Of a stretch of 64,000 bases of DNA, positions 12,142-25,700 are shown one piece after another (the first letter of the stretch is position 1; the number at the start of each line of letters is the position of its first letter). A program made the translations under genes and the position numbers. The stretch covers positions 5,619,501 to 5,683,500 of the forward strand of contig NC_092030.1 in the NCBI RefSeq assembly GCF_042242105.1, in the 5' to 3' direction. Under the pieces are notes generated by a model, which did not search any database, was not told the origin of the DNA, and saw only the letters and a list, made by a program, of their open reading frames with translations. Source of the stretch: Pempheris klunzingeri (lineage: Eukaryota > Chordata > Actinopteri > Acropomatiformes > Pempheridae).

Positions 12142-12897
12142 CTCATCACACAGTGCGTCTTTATCTGGCAGTGAGAGCTGCTGCAGTGTACTGCTGCTGA
12201 ATCCTGAGGAGATGAGGAGAAAAGTCTCCTCACCAGAGGGATGGAGACGAAGCCGGCCACCACCCTGTAACCCATGGTAACGCCATCAGCTGCAGTGGGA
12301 GGAGCTGCATGTGTCGCTGCTCCTGGATTGGCCAGGAACAGGTGTGCTGAGGTTCCATATAGGGAAGCTGGAGGAGGACTGGAGGAGGCATTGTTAAAGA
12401 AGAGCAGGGCTGGGGGGGGGGTACTTTCACATCAGTTACTGTTTACCTGATTAAAACTGTACACAGAGACATAACTAACATTATTCATAGCTTTTTTTCT
12501 ATGCTTTCTCTTTATTAACTTGGGTTATGCAAACATCTGATATTTATATTTATTGTATTAATGAGGTTAATGAATGAAGTCCATTTGGCACATGCAAACA
12601 ATCACATCAGCCTCAATCTCAACCAACTGAACATGAGGTGGATTTATGGCATTTTTAGAAGTTTTCACTTCCTTTATTCCTTTTATGATTTCTTCCAGTC
12701 ATTTAGACTGACTCTTATATTTGGCTCACTGTTCAGCCACCAATTAACGCCTCATTGTTTACTGTTTTACTCATGGCTGCATCCCTTTTAGAACGAGAAT
12801 AAGAAGCTCATCCCACCTCTAGGGCTGAGTGTGTTTTTAAAGAGCATTGTGCCAATTTCATTCAGCCTTTGGATAACTGAAAATTAGAATACAAAGG

Positions 12898-13215
12898 AAT
12901 ACTTAAAGGAAAAGTTTGACATTTTGGGAAGAATACTTTTTCTTTCTTGCATAGACTTAAATGAGAGGACATTGAGGACATTTATGTGCTTTGATGTCTG
13001 TACACTAAACATGTAGCTGGAGCAGCCAGTGTAGTTAGCATAAAGAGTGGAATCAGCGTGAGTCTGACTTTGTACCGCTTAAACTACCTTGTTTGTATAA
13101 TCTGTACAGAAATCACTGTGTAAAAAGGATGGAAGGGTTCTGTGCCAGACTATTTCTTACTCTGTGCTGGGTTAAGTAATGTCACTGCTCCCAGCCAAGA
13201 AATAACATGTCAATA
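12898..13215 (+). repeat. Degenerate teleost repeat (AGTTTGACATTTTGGGAA family)
   Basis: It begins with AAAGGAAAAGTTTGACATTT and carries the later phrases TGTCTGTACACTAAACATGTAG, GTTAGCATAAAG and GTGCTGGGTTAAG in the order expected for a widespread fish repeat. A shorter fragment of the same family occurs at about 54985-55090. Confidence 0.55.
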
Positions 13216-14384
13216 GAACACACACACAGCTTTCATCTGGATTAAACAAGCAAGATCATGTTAATTAGGGAGCTTTAGACGTGCTGGCAGGCAGACGCTG
13301 TTATCTGTAGACAGATCCAGGCTAGCTGTTCTTCATGTGGGCCGTGACAACAATCTGCAGCAAACTGACCTTGGTTCCTTTACAATCAGGCTTTGTGATG
13401 GATAAAGCTGCCTTGGTGCTGAATGTGTTTCTGATGGAGGTGCCACACGTCAAACAGAGACATTAATGGACTGATCATCTTTTTTGCAAAGCCTGAATAC
13501 CTTGCAGCCTGTTGAAGCCAATGGTTATGATGAGAGATTAGTGTAACTGTGGGAAATACTTGTATGTAAATAACTGAAGGCACCAGTGACCGTCAGCACT
13601 GCAGAGTGTCTGCCACTGGAGAGCACTGCTTCCTGAGTCAGTGTGTGTGTGTGGGGGGGGTTATCTTGTTGCTCTGGTTTCAAGCAGCTGAAACATTCAG
13701 GCCGCACACGGTCAAAGGTCTGATGGAGGAGAGTTCTGCGAAGAACAACCTGGCACTTCTAGAAATGTTGTGCATAATGAGAAGGGCTTTGACTTGGACC
13801 TCTATAAAAGCCTCTGAAATGCACCATTTGCCAACATTTCAACCTAAAAAGAATTGTTTTTACTTCTTTACTTAATCTCTTCCTCTGCAGATGCAGTTGT
13901 CAAATAGCTAATACCGATTAAAATAAGTTTGAATTTTAGATGCTGCTGCCAAGTTTCAGATTGTAGTCAATTAAATTTTAATGTTAGGCCTTCTGGTCAA
14001 ACCAAACAAGCATTTCTAACACATTGATCACTCTGATAACTTGTATTATAATAACTGTATCATTATTATATAAAAATGGTGTAATTAAACATGACTGAAT
14101 AAAGAATTAAAATTATTGGTGAAAGGCTTTAAGGATTACACATTTAAACATCAGCAAAATGGGAATTTTAATTACAGGGGTCATTAAATTTAGAGCAGCA
14201 TCTGGCAAAATAAGATGTCATGTAGCAGCACGGCTAAAATCCTTAATTTGTTACTAATCATATTACAAATTTAATTAATTACAATGAATCTCACAGCAGT
14301 AATAAATCATCACCTGTGGGGTACAAGTCTGAAACTAATTTATTCAGAGCTGTCAAAATGCAAAAGGCACACTCAGTGACCAGC

Positions 14385-16784
14385 TTCATTCAGGTAATCT
14401 TTAATGACAAAATGTTTATCAATTTTTCCAATGTAGTGGGAAAAAAGAAGAATCAAAGCAAATGCGTCATTACAATAACTACTGTTAGACCATCGTAGTC
14501 TGAGGGAAATCCCTTTCCACACCTTCCATTTCCTATTCACATTAGGCCCTGCCATCAACAATAGGGGTTTTGTTTTCACGCTTTTAAACACGATCCGTGT
14601 CAAACTTGACTCCCGCGCTGTGCGTTCACAATCTTTCTGCAACATCAGGAAAAAAAAAAACAAAGAAAAAAAAAAACAACGCACAAACCAGACAATTCAA
14701 AAACAAGCCAAACGGGAAAGAACAATCCAAAATATTACTGTCAAACGCCGCATGTACAAACACAGGCAGAGACACATATCACACAAAACAACAGTGCAGT
14801 ATCTCTGTGGCTGAAATGGTCGTACCGCAGTAGTATTTTCTCCACATAGTTTGTTTTATAGTTGTGACGTACGTTGATGATTTAAAACTTTGTCACAGCT
14901 CATACAAGTCTACTCTTTTCTTCCTGTGTGACACTGATGTGCAGTTAATCAAAATCACTGAGCATTTTTTTTGAAAAGGCAACAAAGCAACATCTGTCTT
15001 TGTCATCAGGCAACAGTCTCATAGTCTCATCTCTTTCTGTCAAAAATGCCATCCCACAAACTCCATGTAAAGGTAGTATAATGTTCACAACTCTGTTCAA
15101 AGTGTTGATTTACTCCTGAATAACTGAAATATCACATCTCCAGGAATGTTTTTACTTCTGGCTGGGATGGGTCTGCATATGCAACACACTTGCATGTCCT
15201 GCAGAAGTAAAGAATTACTGAATCTGAACTTCTAAATCAAATAATATTCAATGCAGGTGCAAAGTCCAACCTCAGAGATACTGCAGTGAAGCCCACGTCT
15301 GATATCTAGCCTTTCAATCATGCAGTGGACCTGACTGGACATGCTACTCACGCACCTGTGTTTACAGAGCCTTGTTAGGTGAAAACAAACCTCCTTTCAG
15401 TCGATTAGAAATGTGCTGCATGTCTGGGACCTTCTTCCTGTCCACAGTCAGAACAACCCTGGACTCAGTTCCCTTCATGCACAGCTTGTTTTGTGGACAT
15501 TTTGGCAAATGTGTTGGAGTGTTAGCCTGCGGGGCTGGCTACCGCTGGACACTTTTCCTCAAAAATCACAGCTTTAAAGGCAATCCTAATCCAACCATGT
15601 ATGCCATTTATCGAAATTAATTGCTTCAAATTAAATTTCTATCTTTCCTGAAATACTTTCTTTAAATAAAATTACTCAAATCCTCAAAACAAATGTCAAT
15701 AAAGCAAGTTCTCTTCATTTCAAATCTCGCATTTTTTGGTAGCTAATCCTGAACAGTCAGCAGAGTACCATGTTATATCCAACCCAAAGCGGAGTAAAAG
15801 TGGTAACCAGCTGTACGATATGTTTCAGACAGACCAGGAGGCTCGCTGGGAGGATAACGACTGTTCGGACAGACGGCTGAACCTTTCTGGGCAGTACACC
15901 GCCATTACCCAAGACCCAACCACAAAATACTGTTAGTGTACACATTGAGAGGGACACGCTGCCTGCACACATCCACATCCTGGTTTCCAGTTATTGTCAC
16001 TTTGCAAAATATTCATTCAGGTGCAGAATTGGATAGATTCATTTCTAGTCTCCAAGTGAAAAAAAAAAAGGCAATCCCTCCCGTCTGGCAGACAGCCATA
16101 AACTCCCCCAGTGCAATTCATGAGGGCTTGTGGTTTGGGATGGCCTCTATAGTAACTCCTTTCATCATTCCAACTTCTCAATAAACTACCACTGTCGTAA
16201 AATAAGTCTTAAAAAAATTACCTTAAGAAAATGAACAAAATGGCTACTTTCAAAAAAGGCATGATAACTTTTTCAGTTCGCATAGCCGACTCTGAATTTG
16301 GGCGAACCCTTTCGAGATTCAGTGTTGGGCTACTCACGAGGGTGGCACAATCTGTGGTCATTTCTCAAACAGGACAGCCGTTGGTGTCACATGATCAAAG
16401 GGAGCTGGGACAGCGCGCGTGGTAGAAGAGTTTGGTTCGATGCTGTGACCCTCCCCGGAAACCCATCCATTAGAAACACTAATTTGACCTTATTCGTTGT
16501 TTGAAAAGCTTTTACAAATGAGTGGGGGATAGAAGGGGGGAGAAAGGGGATAATCTACAGACAGTCAGAGAACAGCGATCAAGGAAAAAAAAGGTGGGGA
16601 AGGAGGAGAGGGAGGAGGAAAGGTAGATGCAGTCCTCCTGAGAACATGTCATATCTCAGGGATGACGAGGGGAAGCGGGGGGCAGGCGGGACAGAGGAGG
16701 GAGAGACGGCGTTCTTTTTACGACAGCAAAACTTTCTCCAAACACTCGCGGCCACTTCTCAGGCACTTTTCCTCAGTTTCAGGT
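14385..16784 (-). other. Putative bnip3l 3' UTR
   Basis: The 2.4 kb after the stop codon at 16785-16787 show no other gene. A minus-strand ATTAAA signal (plus-strand tttaat at 14400-14405) is a reasonable polyadenylation site. Human BNIP3L also has a long 3' UTR. The true end is not determined by the sequence. Confidence 0.4.
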
Positions 16785-19700
16785 TCAGAAAGAGCTGGCG
16801 GGTGGCGTGGTCAACCTCTTTCCGATGTAGACTCTGTTGAGAAGAAAGGTGCACAAACCAGGAGCAGGTTACAGATCATCTCATGGCAGTATGTAAATGT
16901 CTCTAGTAAGCTGAGAAATGACCAACTGTACTGGTGTGCTCACTGCACATGTACATACATACTGAGCAAAAGTGTGTGAAGAAATGCTCTCAAGTAAGAA
17001 TGTTTCCAAAAATATAAAATGTCATTGTTTATTGTTACCAAGTTACAAAATGCAAAGTGAGCGAACAGAAGAAAAATCTAAATCAAATCAGTATTAGGTG
17101 TGACCACCCCTCGCCTTCAAAACAGCATAAAGTCTTCCAGGGACACTTGCAGAGGGTTTATGAAGGAACTCAGCAGGGAGGTTGTTCCAAACATCTCGGA
17201 GAACTAACTACAGATCTTCTGGGACAGACTTGATGATGTTGAGATCAGGGCTCTGTGGGGGCCACACCATCACTTCCAGGACTCCCTGTTCTTCTTTACA
17301 CTGAAAATAGTTCCTAATGACATTGGCTGTATGTCTGGGGTCATTGTGCTGCTGCTGAATAAATTTGGGGCCAATCAGATGCATTGAGGACACCAGTAAT
17401 CCTGATCAAATCCCCCAACTCCATTTGCAGCCCAAAACATGTAAGGAACCTCCACCATGCTTCACCGGTGCCTACAGACACTCTCCAGTCCTTCAGTGAA
17501 CAAACTGCCTTCTGCTGCAGCCAAATATATCAAATTTTGACTCATTTTTCTGCACCCCAGTTCCTATGTTTTCGTACATAGTTGAGTTTCTTGGCCATGT
17601 TTCCACGTCAGAGGTCTGGCTTTTTGGTCCCAATTCTTCCATGAAGACCACTTCTGTCCAGACCACACTTCTCTGGACGGTAGATGGTGTACCTGGGTCC
17701 CACTGGTTTCTGCTAGTTCTGAGCTGATGGCACTGCTGGACATCTTCTGATTTTGAAGGGAGGTAAACATATTGCGTCTTTCATGTGCTGCATCTACAGT
17801 CCTTAACGTTGCCCGTTTCTTTGTGCTTCTTCAAAAGAGCTTGAACAGCACATCTTGAAACCCCCCCTCTGCTCTGAAATCTTTGCCTGGGAGAGACCTT
17901 GCTGATGCAGTATAACTACCTTGTGTCTTGTTGCTATGCTCAGTCTGAACATGATGACCTGTGACATGAAACTGTCCTCACCTTGGTAGCAGAGTTTGGC
18001 TTTTCCTCCCCCAGTTTTAATCCCTCTACACAGCTGTTTCTGTTTCACTTAATGACTGTGTTTCAACCTACATATGAAATTGATGATCATTAGCACCTGT
18101 TTGGTATAACTGGATAATCATACACCTGACTATGATACTACTAAATCCCTGACTTAGTGCAAGTGTACCTGGAAGAATTGATGCTGTTTTGAAGGCAAAG
18201 GGTGGTCACACCAAATACTGATTTGATTTAGATTTTTCTTCTGCTTGCTCACTTTGCATTTTGTAAATCGATAAAAATAAACAATTAAATTAAGCATTCT
18301 TACTTTACAGCATTTCTTCACACCTGCCTAAGACTTTTGTTCAGTACTGTACATCCTTGTCAGTGTCGTAGGCTACAGAAAAGCTTGGACTCTGAGTAGA
18401 TAGATAAATAGATTAATATTCATGGTCATGTTTTACTACATCAACTGCAAAAAATAGTATTGCGTGAGCATGAGATAAAATTAGCCTTGATTAATTTGTG
18501 TGCGTATTTTGATTAAGTCCTGAACATGGCTGTTTGCAGGACGTCTGTGTGACAGCTGGTGCTGAGAATAGTCTGTATTTCAGGTCTGTTGTGCTGGCTT
18601 CTCTCGTATGCATGAATTAATCAAAATGTGACCGCAAATTGTATTTTGTGCAGTGTAGTAAACGTGCACTCAATAGATATTTTTTCTCTCTATGGCCACC
18701 ACGAGGTTCTGTAGAAATTAATGAGAAATCATGAAAAGAACTCCATCGGAGCTGCTTTTGTTATCAGTGTCTTGTGTATTGTTGATAAAAATGCAAACAA
18801 TTCACCTTGTGTAGGTTTGTTTCAATGACATGCAACACAGAAAACAGGTTCACAAGCTCCTCTGCCTTTACTCCTTTCTCTGGTGTCCACCTTCACACTG
18901 AGCTAACTCACTTACTTGTTAACATCCACCAAATGATTTGCATTCTGTATTCCTTGTCTATCTTGTGAAATAAAGTATTACACAAATGTGCTCTGTTGCA
19001 ACTTGACATGATATGGTTTTTGAAGTTGAAGGCAATGGATAACACCAGTAGTTCACCCATAATACTGACCTGATTTCTTTATGTGGATAGCGCAACAGAT
19101 TTTTAACCAAAGCAAAAATGGGAGTTTAATTCCATACTTATGTCTTTGTAAATTAACAGACGTATTGGGCATTTTACAAATAGCAAAACAGATCCCTACA
19201 ATGTTTATTTCATAGTTGGCATTTAATATCTATAGTATCTTGCGTAGAAGTGATATTAGAATATCAAAGATCATACAGATTTGACAGCTGATATCAGCTG
19301 TAACTGATGCAGTCTCTACGCAGAAACTAAAAAAAACACCAAAACCCAGTATAGACTAACAGCCAACTCTAAAAGTTGTTAATAAAGAGGATTATGAATG
19401 AGATTAAAACAAACAGGAACACCAACAATAAAACCATTAGCCCCTTTCTCATAAACATCTTAATAAACAACAGTTAGAATTCAGCGAGAACGCCACAGTG
19501 ACTTATTATGTAACTGTATAAACCCCAGAATGGCCAACAGGGATGCTGTGATTACAATGGGTTTGTTAATGACACTCACTGCATATCAGATCACATACGA
19601 GAAAAGACTGCCGTCTGAGGTATCACCGCTGTGACATTATCTGATTGAGGAGCCAGGATTAGTGCTACATGCGTTATCACACGCAGAAAGTGCTCCTGGG

Positions 19701-22700
19701 AGTGTCGGCGCTCGCTATGAGGCAGCAGGTGTGCAGCCTTTCAGTAAGCAGCTGCTCTGCCAGTTTGTCAGACAGATAGGATGGAGGGAGGGAGGGAGGG
19801 AGGGACACAGCCGACTAGTTTTTGCGGCCATGCAGCTCCCCCTACTGGTGTTTAGCTGCACTATCATTAAAACTGAAAGGAATTCTGTTGTTTTATAATA
19901 TACAGGTGGCAGCAAAATCTGGGCACAAATTGTTTTCCATAATAATAGTGTGACAATAATATCAATAACCAATCATTCAATAAGATTAAACGCTGGCATG
20001 AAAATAAGCTTTTGAATACATTCACATGCCTTAAAAGGCTTGATGTGATTGGACAGGTGATCTGTGGCGGTGTCTTTCTTACCCCAGGCCCAGTGCGAGG
20101 ATGTGTGATAGCAGCAGTGAGGGAATGAAGACTTTGAGGAACTCAGCGGAGAAGATGCCCCCTTTCTTCATGGCGCCAGTCTTCCTCATGCTGAGAGTAA
20201 CTGAGCGTCGAGGGTGGCGGAAATGAAATTCCCTGCACAAATCAGTCACATAAGACACACGGCTCTTCATCAACAACTTGGCAGATTAAAATTAAATTTG
20301 CCCCCAAACATCTATTGTTGAAGCCAGTCACTTATCTCTAACTCATCAACATTTTTTGGTGTATGCTTCTCAAATGAGACAATTTGCTTTGTTTTCTGTC
20401 TTCAAGTCACTGCATAGGGACATCCTAAAGTCAGTCTTTAATCTAAGGAGTCATTACAGGACCTCTTCAGAGGACTTCAGCAGTCAGTTACGGTGACTGC
20501 TGCTTGAACAGATGGAAAAGGAGGAACCCGTTTTTATTCCAGGCCTCATCCCATTTCTGTTTGAGCCTTTGGCAACATGAGGGCTGCTGGATATGTTGGC
20601 AATCATACAAATACACACCTCTAACACTTATTAATGCTGCAAGCACTTGGTAGACTGGCTTTGAAAAAGCTTCAGGTTTTATGAGTCATGAGAGGATGGG
20701 TGGATCTTTCCAAACCATGTCATAATGTTATTGGGTAACACTTTTGTGTTATGTGCAGCAATGAGTCATTAGTTTCCCCCCATTTTGATATAAAGTGTAA
20801 TGTAAATTATTTTCTGACAGATATTTGATATATGAATACATAATGGGAAAGTAAAAACAGAACCCAAACACAGACCCAGCAAAAATAGCAAATTAACTGT
20901 TTTTCCTTTCATAGAACAGCATTATTGCTGTATTCACTGACCACTTGCGCAGGGAAACCAAGCGTGTGTTCACTTGCCATGGAAACGTGATGCTACTGTT
21001 TACTGGGTTGAGACTTACTTGGGGGGAATGTTTTCCGGTCGACTAGACCAGTCCGCAACCCAGTCTGCGTCCTTCATCAGGATGTCCATGTCCCTCTCCT
21101 TATCCAAAACGTCCTCTTCTGACTAAACACACACACACACACACACGTAATTTAACAACCCTGGCCTTCAGGCTTAATGTCCAAGATGATCAGTCTTTCA
21201 AGACAAGCAAGGCATGTTCTGTGTGTTCATGCATGTGTGTGTATGTCACGGACATAAAGACTCACTCTCAAATCATTTTTAACAGAAGAAAAAAATGACA
21301 GTGATCGAAAGACAAAAAGAGTGAAGAAGAGGAGTGAAAGTAATGGTGACAAGGCATGCCATGCAAAACAAACGCTGGGTGTGGCGGCCATCTCCATGGA
21401 AACTAAAGGCAGGCAGCAGTTGTCATTCTCGTGTACACAAACCACTTCAGGGCCAGTGGTTGTGGTTGCCATGGCAACAGACTGATGGAGAGCACACAGG
21501 CTCTTACTTGGCTGTCTCTTCTGCCGGTCAAGTCTACATCAAAGATGATCTGTCCGTCATCCTGGGGACTGTGGGGCCGTGGAGGGCTGTGGGCAGAGTC
21601 ACAAAGGACGAATCAGAGGCAAAGCCACAAACTCATGACTCCGTATTGAGCTCCATATCATGCTGGAGTTAGCAGGCTTCACACCATGGAAACCATTTGT
21701 TTCTGATTGACTGGCGAATAATGAACAATCACTCCAGATCAGTGTACAAGGGATATTAACCTACAGGTAACCATAGCAACAGTGCTTTAGGTATCTGTAA
21801 GTTTAGCCAACTACTAAAATAAAATGTATGATCATTTCAACATAGCTTCTCTCTTTTTGCCTTGGGCGCACGGTCATGTATTAGTGCTTTGTATCTTAAT
21901 ATCCAAGTTATTTGGTTTGATCTTTTACTTGATTTATATGTGGATATACAAAATGCATTGAGTCCACAGGATAACACAGCACAACAGTTTTTTTCCTCAA
22001 TACGGTCTCAAGATGCTGGAAACAGAAAGCCTAAAGCATAATATATGCCTGCCCTCCAGTTATATACGTCTGTTCTGTGTGAAGATATGGATTTCATTTA
22101 ATGTTGCTATATTTTATTTTGTTGTTAATTACAAAAACTAAGGACTAATTTGTACATTAAACTGTATGTAGAAGACAGTAATTACAAAAATAAGTAATTT
22201 TCCTTTATGTTTCACTCATATCTTATGACTTCATGCTCATCGAGTGTTCATTAAAGATTCAGAGCCTCATGCATGGATGTGAAAGGCGTTTGGCTTTCCA
22301 TCTAATTCCACTACACCTCGGCAAGGACAGTACACAACATCTGCCACTCCTTTAGCCAGCAGTTAAGTCCTGCTGCTCCTTTACTGACCTCTGATGAATT
22401 GTGGAGTGTGCATCTTAGAATGACAAGTAAAGAAAACATTTTCCCAATTAAATGAGTAGCAGGACACTGGGTTGTTCTACGTTTGCCATGTTGATGTTTG
22501 CGTTCCTGCTTGTTTCAGAGCAGCCTGTTGATACAGTGTCCTTCTCAAACACTCACAACCATCCTCAGGTGACTCACTGACAGCTGACTGCCCTGCCCGG
22601 CTCTCTGATAAGCTCCGCTTTATTACAAGCTCGAGGGCAACATGCGAGCACATGATGCAGCTGGGAGTGAAAGGGTCAGGACTTTTCTAACATGCTCAAT

Positions 22701-25700
22701 AAAATGAGAGGCACGCTGTGAGAGGAGACGTCACTTTATTTTCTGGTGCCAGCGCAGCTCCTGAACAGCTGTCAAGTCGAAGCTGACTCAACATGTTGAC
22801 AGTGACATCGTGAAAGAGAAGCCACTCCTCATTTATGGGCTGATTTTCACAGGAGTTTAGTCACATTGCTTCTAAAAGCCCTTGTGTTAAAGACCTCGAT
22901 CAGCAGCTAAACAGCCATCTGGACATGAAGGCTGAACAGTTATACCATCAGTCAGCCTACTCCAGACTGCTGTTTTCTCTGCATTTGTGCTATACAACAA
23001 TTATTGATTTTTTTAAAGAAAAAAAAGACCTAGATTTTGTTTTTAATGAGCAAAATCAAGATGATGTTTCTGTGGAATTTATGTCCCCACACACCCAAAA
23101 GTTATTGAGTTTCCTGCTGCAAAAAAACAGGACACTTTTCATTGGCTGTAAATCAAATGTAACATCTGAGGCAGTCTGCTCTAAACTGAGAGAAAGAAGA
23201 GAGGAACATTGGTTAGGCCACGTGGCCTCAGTCTTCCACAACAATAAACACGGTCTTGTATGAACCCAATAACTCATGACTTTCTTTGAACAATCGTGGT
23301 GGAAATTCCCAGGCCTTCATCTTACTTAAGTGTTAAGCAGATTAGGAAATCTATCAGCCTTTTCACCTAAACCTGTAATATCTAATGAGTTTCAGAGTTA
23401 AAGGGAGATTAGTTTGCTTTCTACATATGGCTTGTTGCATTTCTAAATACATATTCCTAACTTTGTTCTATGCTGCTTTTTATGTAGTCTTATTATACAA
23501 GCATTTAACAGTGTACTCTAATAACTTTGTCAGATTCATGATGGACTATTGGAAAAAAAGGATCAATACAGCACAACCAGATTGTCTTTATCATTCCACA
23601 CATTCTTCTTCCTTGTTAAGACCTGGTGCCTACATTACCCTCTATGTCACTTGACTGCAACAGTTCAGTTGGAGAGTGGGGTTTGTTCTGCTGGTAGCAG
23701 TTCATGTGGCCTCGAGCCAATACCCTCAAGAGGAGATGAGGAGCGGGCTATGGGGTAAACTCACTTCTTTCTAACTCCACCCGACCAGATTTTTTTTATT
23801 TTCAAATTTGTAGTACTTCACTACCCCTTTAGGAGAGCCCTTTTAACACTACCTGTCGCAGGAGGAGTTGCTGCGGCTCGATTCGTGCTGGGCGTCCAGC
23901 AGGATCTTCTCCATGTCGCCATTGTGGATCGAGGATGAGGACGGGACGTGCTCCAGCCCTCCCACCATGGCTTCCTCTTCCTCCACCTGAGGGAGGGGCA
24001 GCAGGCCCGGGGCTGGACCGTGTGCGGAGGGTGACTGGGCTGATCCAGCTGTGCCTCTGTTCATTTCCAACTCCACCCAGGACCCTGTGGGAGGAAACGG
24101 ACAACTTTCATTCACTCACCTCTGTCAATGCTGCCAAGGTTTTTTTAAGATGATTTTTTGTGCAGGTTAGGAGATAGGAAGTGTGGGAGCTAAATGTGAA
24201 CTGTCCAGCTAGGAATCAAACTGGGGACTTGCTGCTCTGGGCTCAGTCAGTGTGGCATGCACCCTAACCATTTAGCTGCTCGGTCGCACAATGTTTAGGT
24301 TTTTAATGAGTTTCACAAAAAAAACATTTTCACCCAGAGTTTATGTCCCCTCCCACACACCCAAAACTTTTAATTCCTGCTGCAGAAGACACTGACCACC
24401 ACAGTTTATTATACAAAGTCCTCTAGCAACAAGGGGATTAAAAAAGATGTATACATAAGATGCATTCCAAGCAGTATTACTTAAATTCTGTTTACACCTA
24501 GTTTTTATATTACTGTTTTTTTTAAACACAGAAAGTAACTCATGGACTTCTTTTTAAAATATATATGAAATAAATATAGGGTAAAATGTCAGAAACTGGC
24601 ACAAGCTCTTACATTTTGGGTATGGCAGTCAACTGTTCTACAAAAAAGTGCTATGACTGATTTTATGTAAAAGAGCGGGGCTGCACGAGTACATTACAAC
24701 ATAAATATTAGACATCATAAGGTGTTTCTTAGTTTAGACACGTCCGGATAAAAGTGTGAGGATCTCCTGATAAGACGGACCCAGTGGAAAGTCATGTCAA
24801 TAAACTAATGAGCCAACATCCTGCTCAGGGGGATCTGAAATGCCCCAAGGAGCAGGCTATTTGCTTACACTGGCCAATAAAATCATGAGTGTGCAAATGG
24901 GATGCGTCATTTAGCTATGTCCTATGTCCTTTGTTTTGGTTACCACTTTTTGGTAACATTCCCAGAATTAAAGTCTGCCTGTGCCTCTGCAGCAGGGGAC
25001 AATGCACTGCCAACCTATTCTTATGTTTTAGTTCAGCTATTGATGTTCATTTTTCACTATGTGTGCCTTTGATCAAAAGCTTTGACTAATAATTTCACTT
25101 TGGATGATCAAGGCACTCCCAATAATAAGGCTTTATGAGGTGTTTTGGACTGCCATAGCAGGAAAAGCACAGGTAAAAGTAACACTGTTAATGCACTCTG
25201 TTACACTCATGTGTCCCAGTAAGTCTGGACAGTGAGCAAATATGCACAATAACTGAACCCTGAAACGGACACACCTAAATGGAATGCAACCATCACAGAA
25301 ATGCTTTTGCTGCTATGACATGTTAAAATGTCTGCAGTGAAAAAGCCTAGAATCGTGTTGAATAATCAGAATAAACTTAAGTTTTGGTGAAGTCTTATTT
25401 TTACAGAGAGAACAGAAAAAGAAGAATATAGTTGGAGCCTTTTCCCCAGCAGACAGGAACGACATTGACTTGTCATAGCAGAACAAGCACAGGTGGAACC
25501 AATGAGATTAATGGTGGCTCTTTTCAATTTTTAGCATCCTGGTGAGCCAGCATTCACAATACAGATGAAAACTGGCACACCTACATGGATTTGCAGCCAT
25601 AATTAATGTTGTTAATTGCACCTGTCCTTTTCCTGTCATGTCATGTTGAAAAAAATGGGATTGACGGCTACAGGGTGTTAAAGAAGCAACAGAACTCCCA

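Larger units (their letters stand above)
6244..14399. other. Intergenic region between dpysl2 and the bnip3l 3' end
   Basis: No convincing gene is seen in these roughly 8 kb. The open frames are short, lack conserved motifs and are not flanked by credible splice sites. It contains microsatellites (6314-6374, 6955-6990, 10134-10160, 12119-12141) and degenerate dispersed repeats (about 11010-11420 and 12898-13215). The first 600 bp probably include the promoter of the long dpysl2 transcript. Confidence 0.5.

Noticed and set aside
24146..24292. tRNA-like phrase (GAATCAAACTGGGGACTTGC) in bnip3l intron 1
   Set aside because: No cloverleaf or intact A and B boxes in proper spacing. It resembles a degenerate dispersed fish repeat whose sequence contains a T-arm-like phrase.
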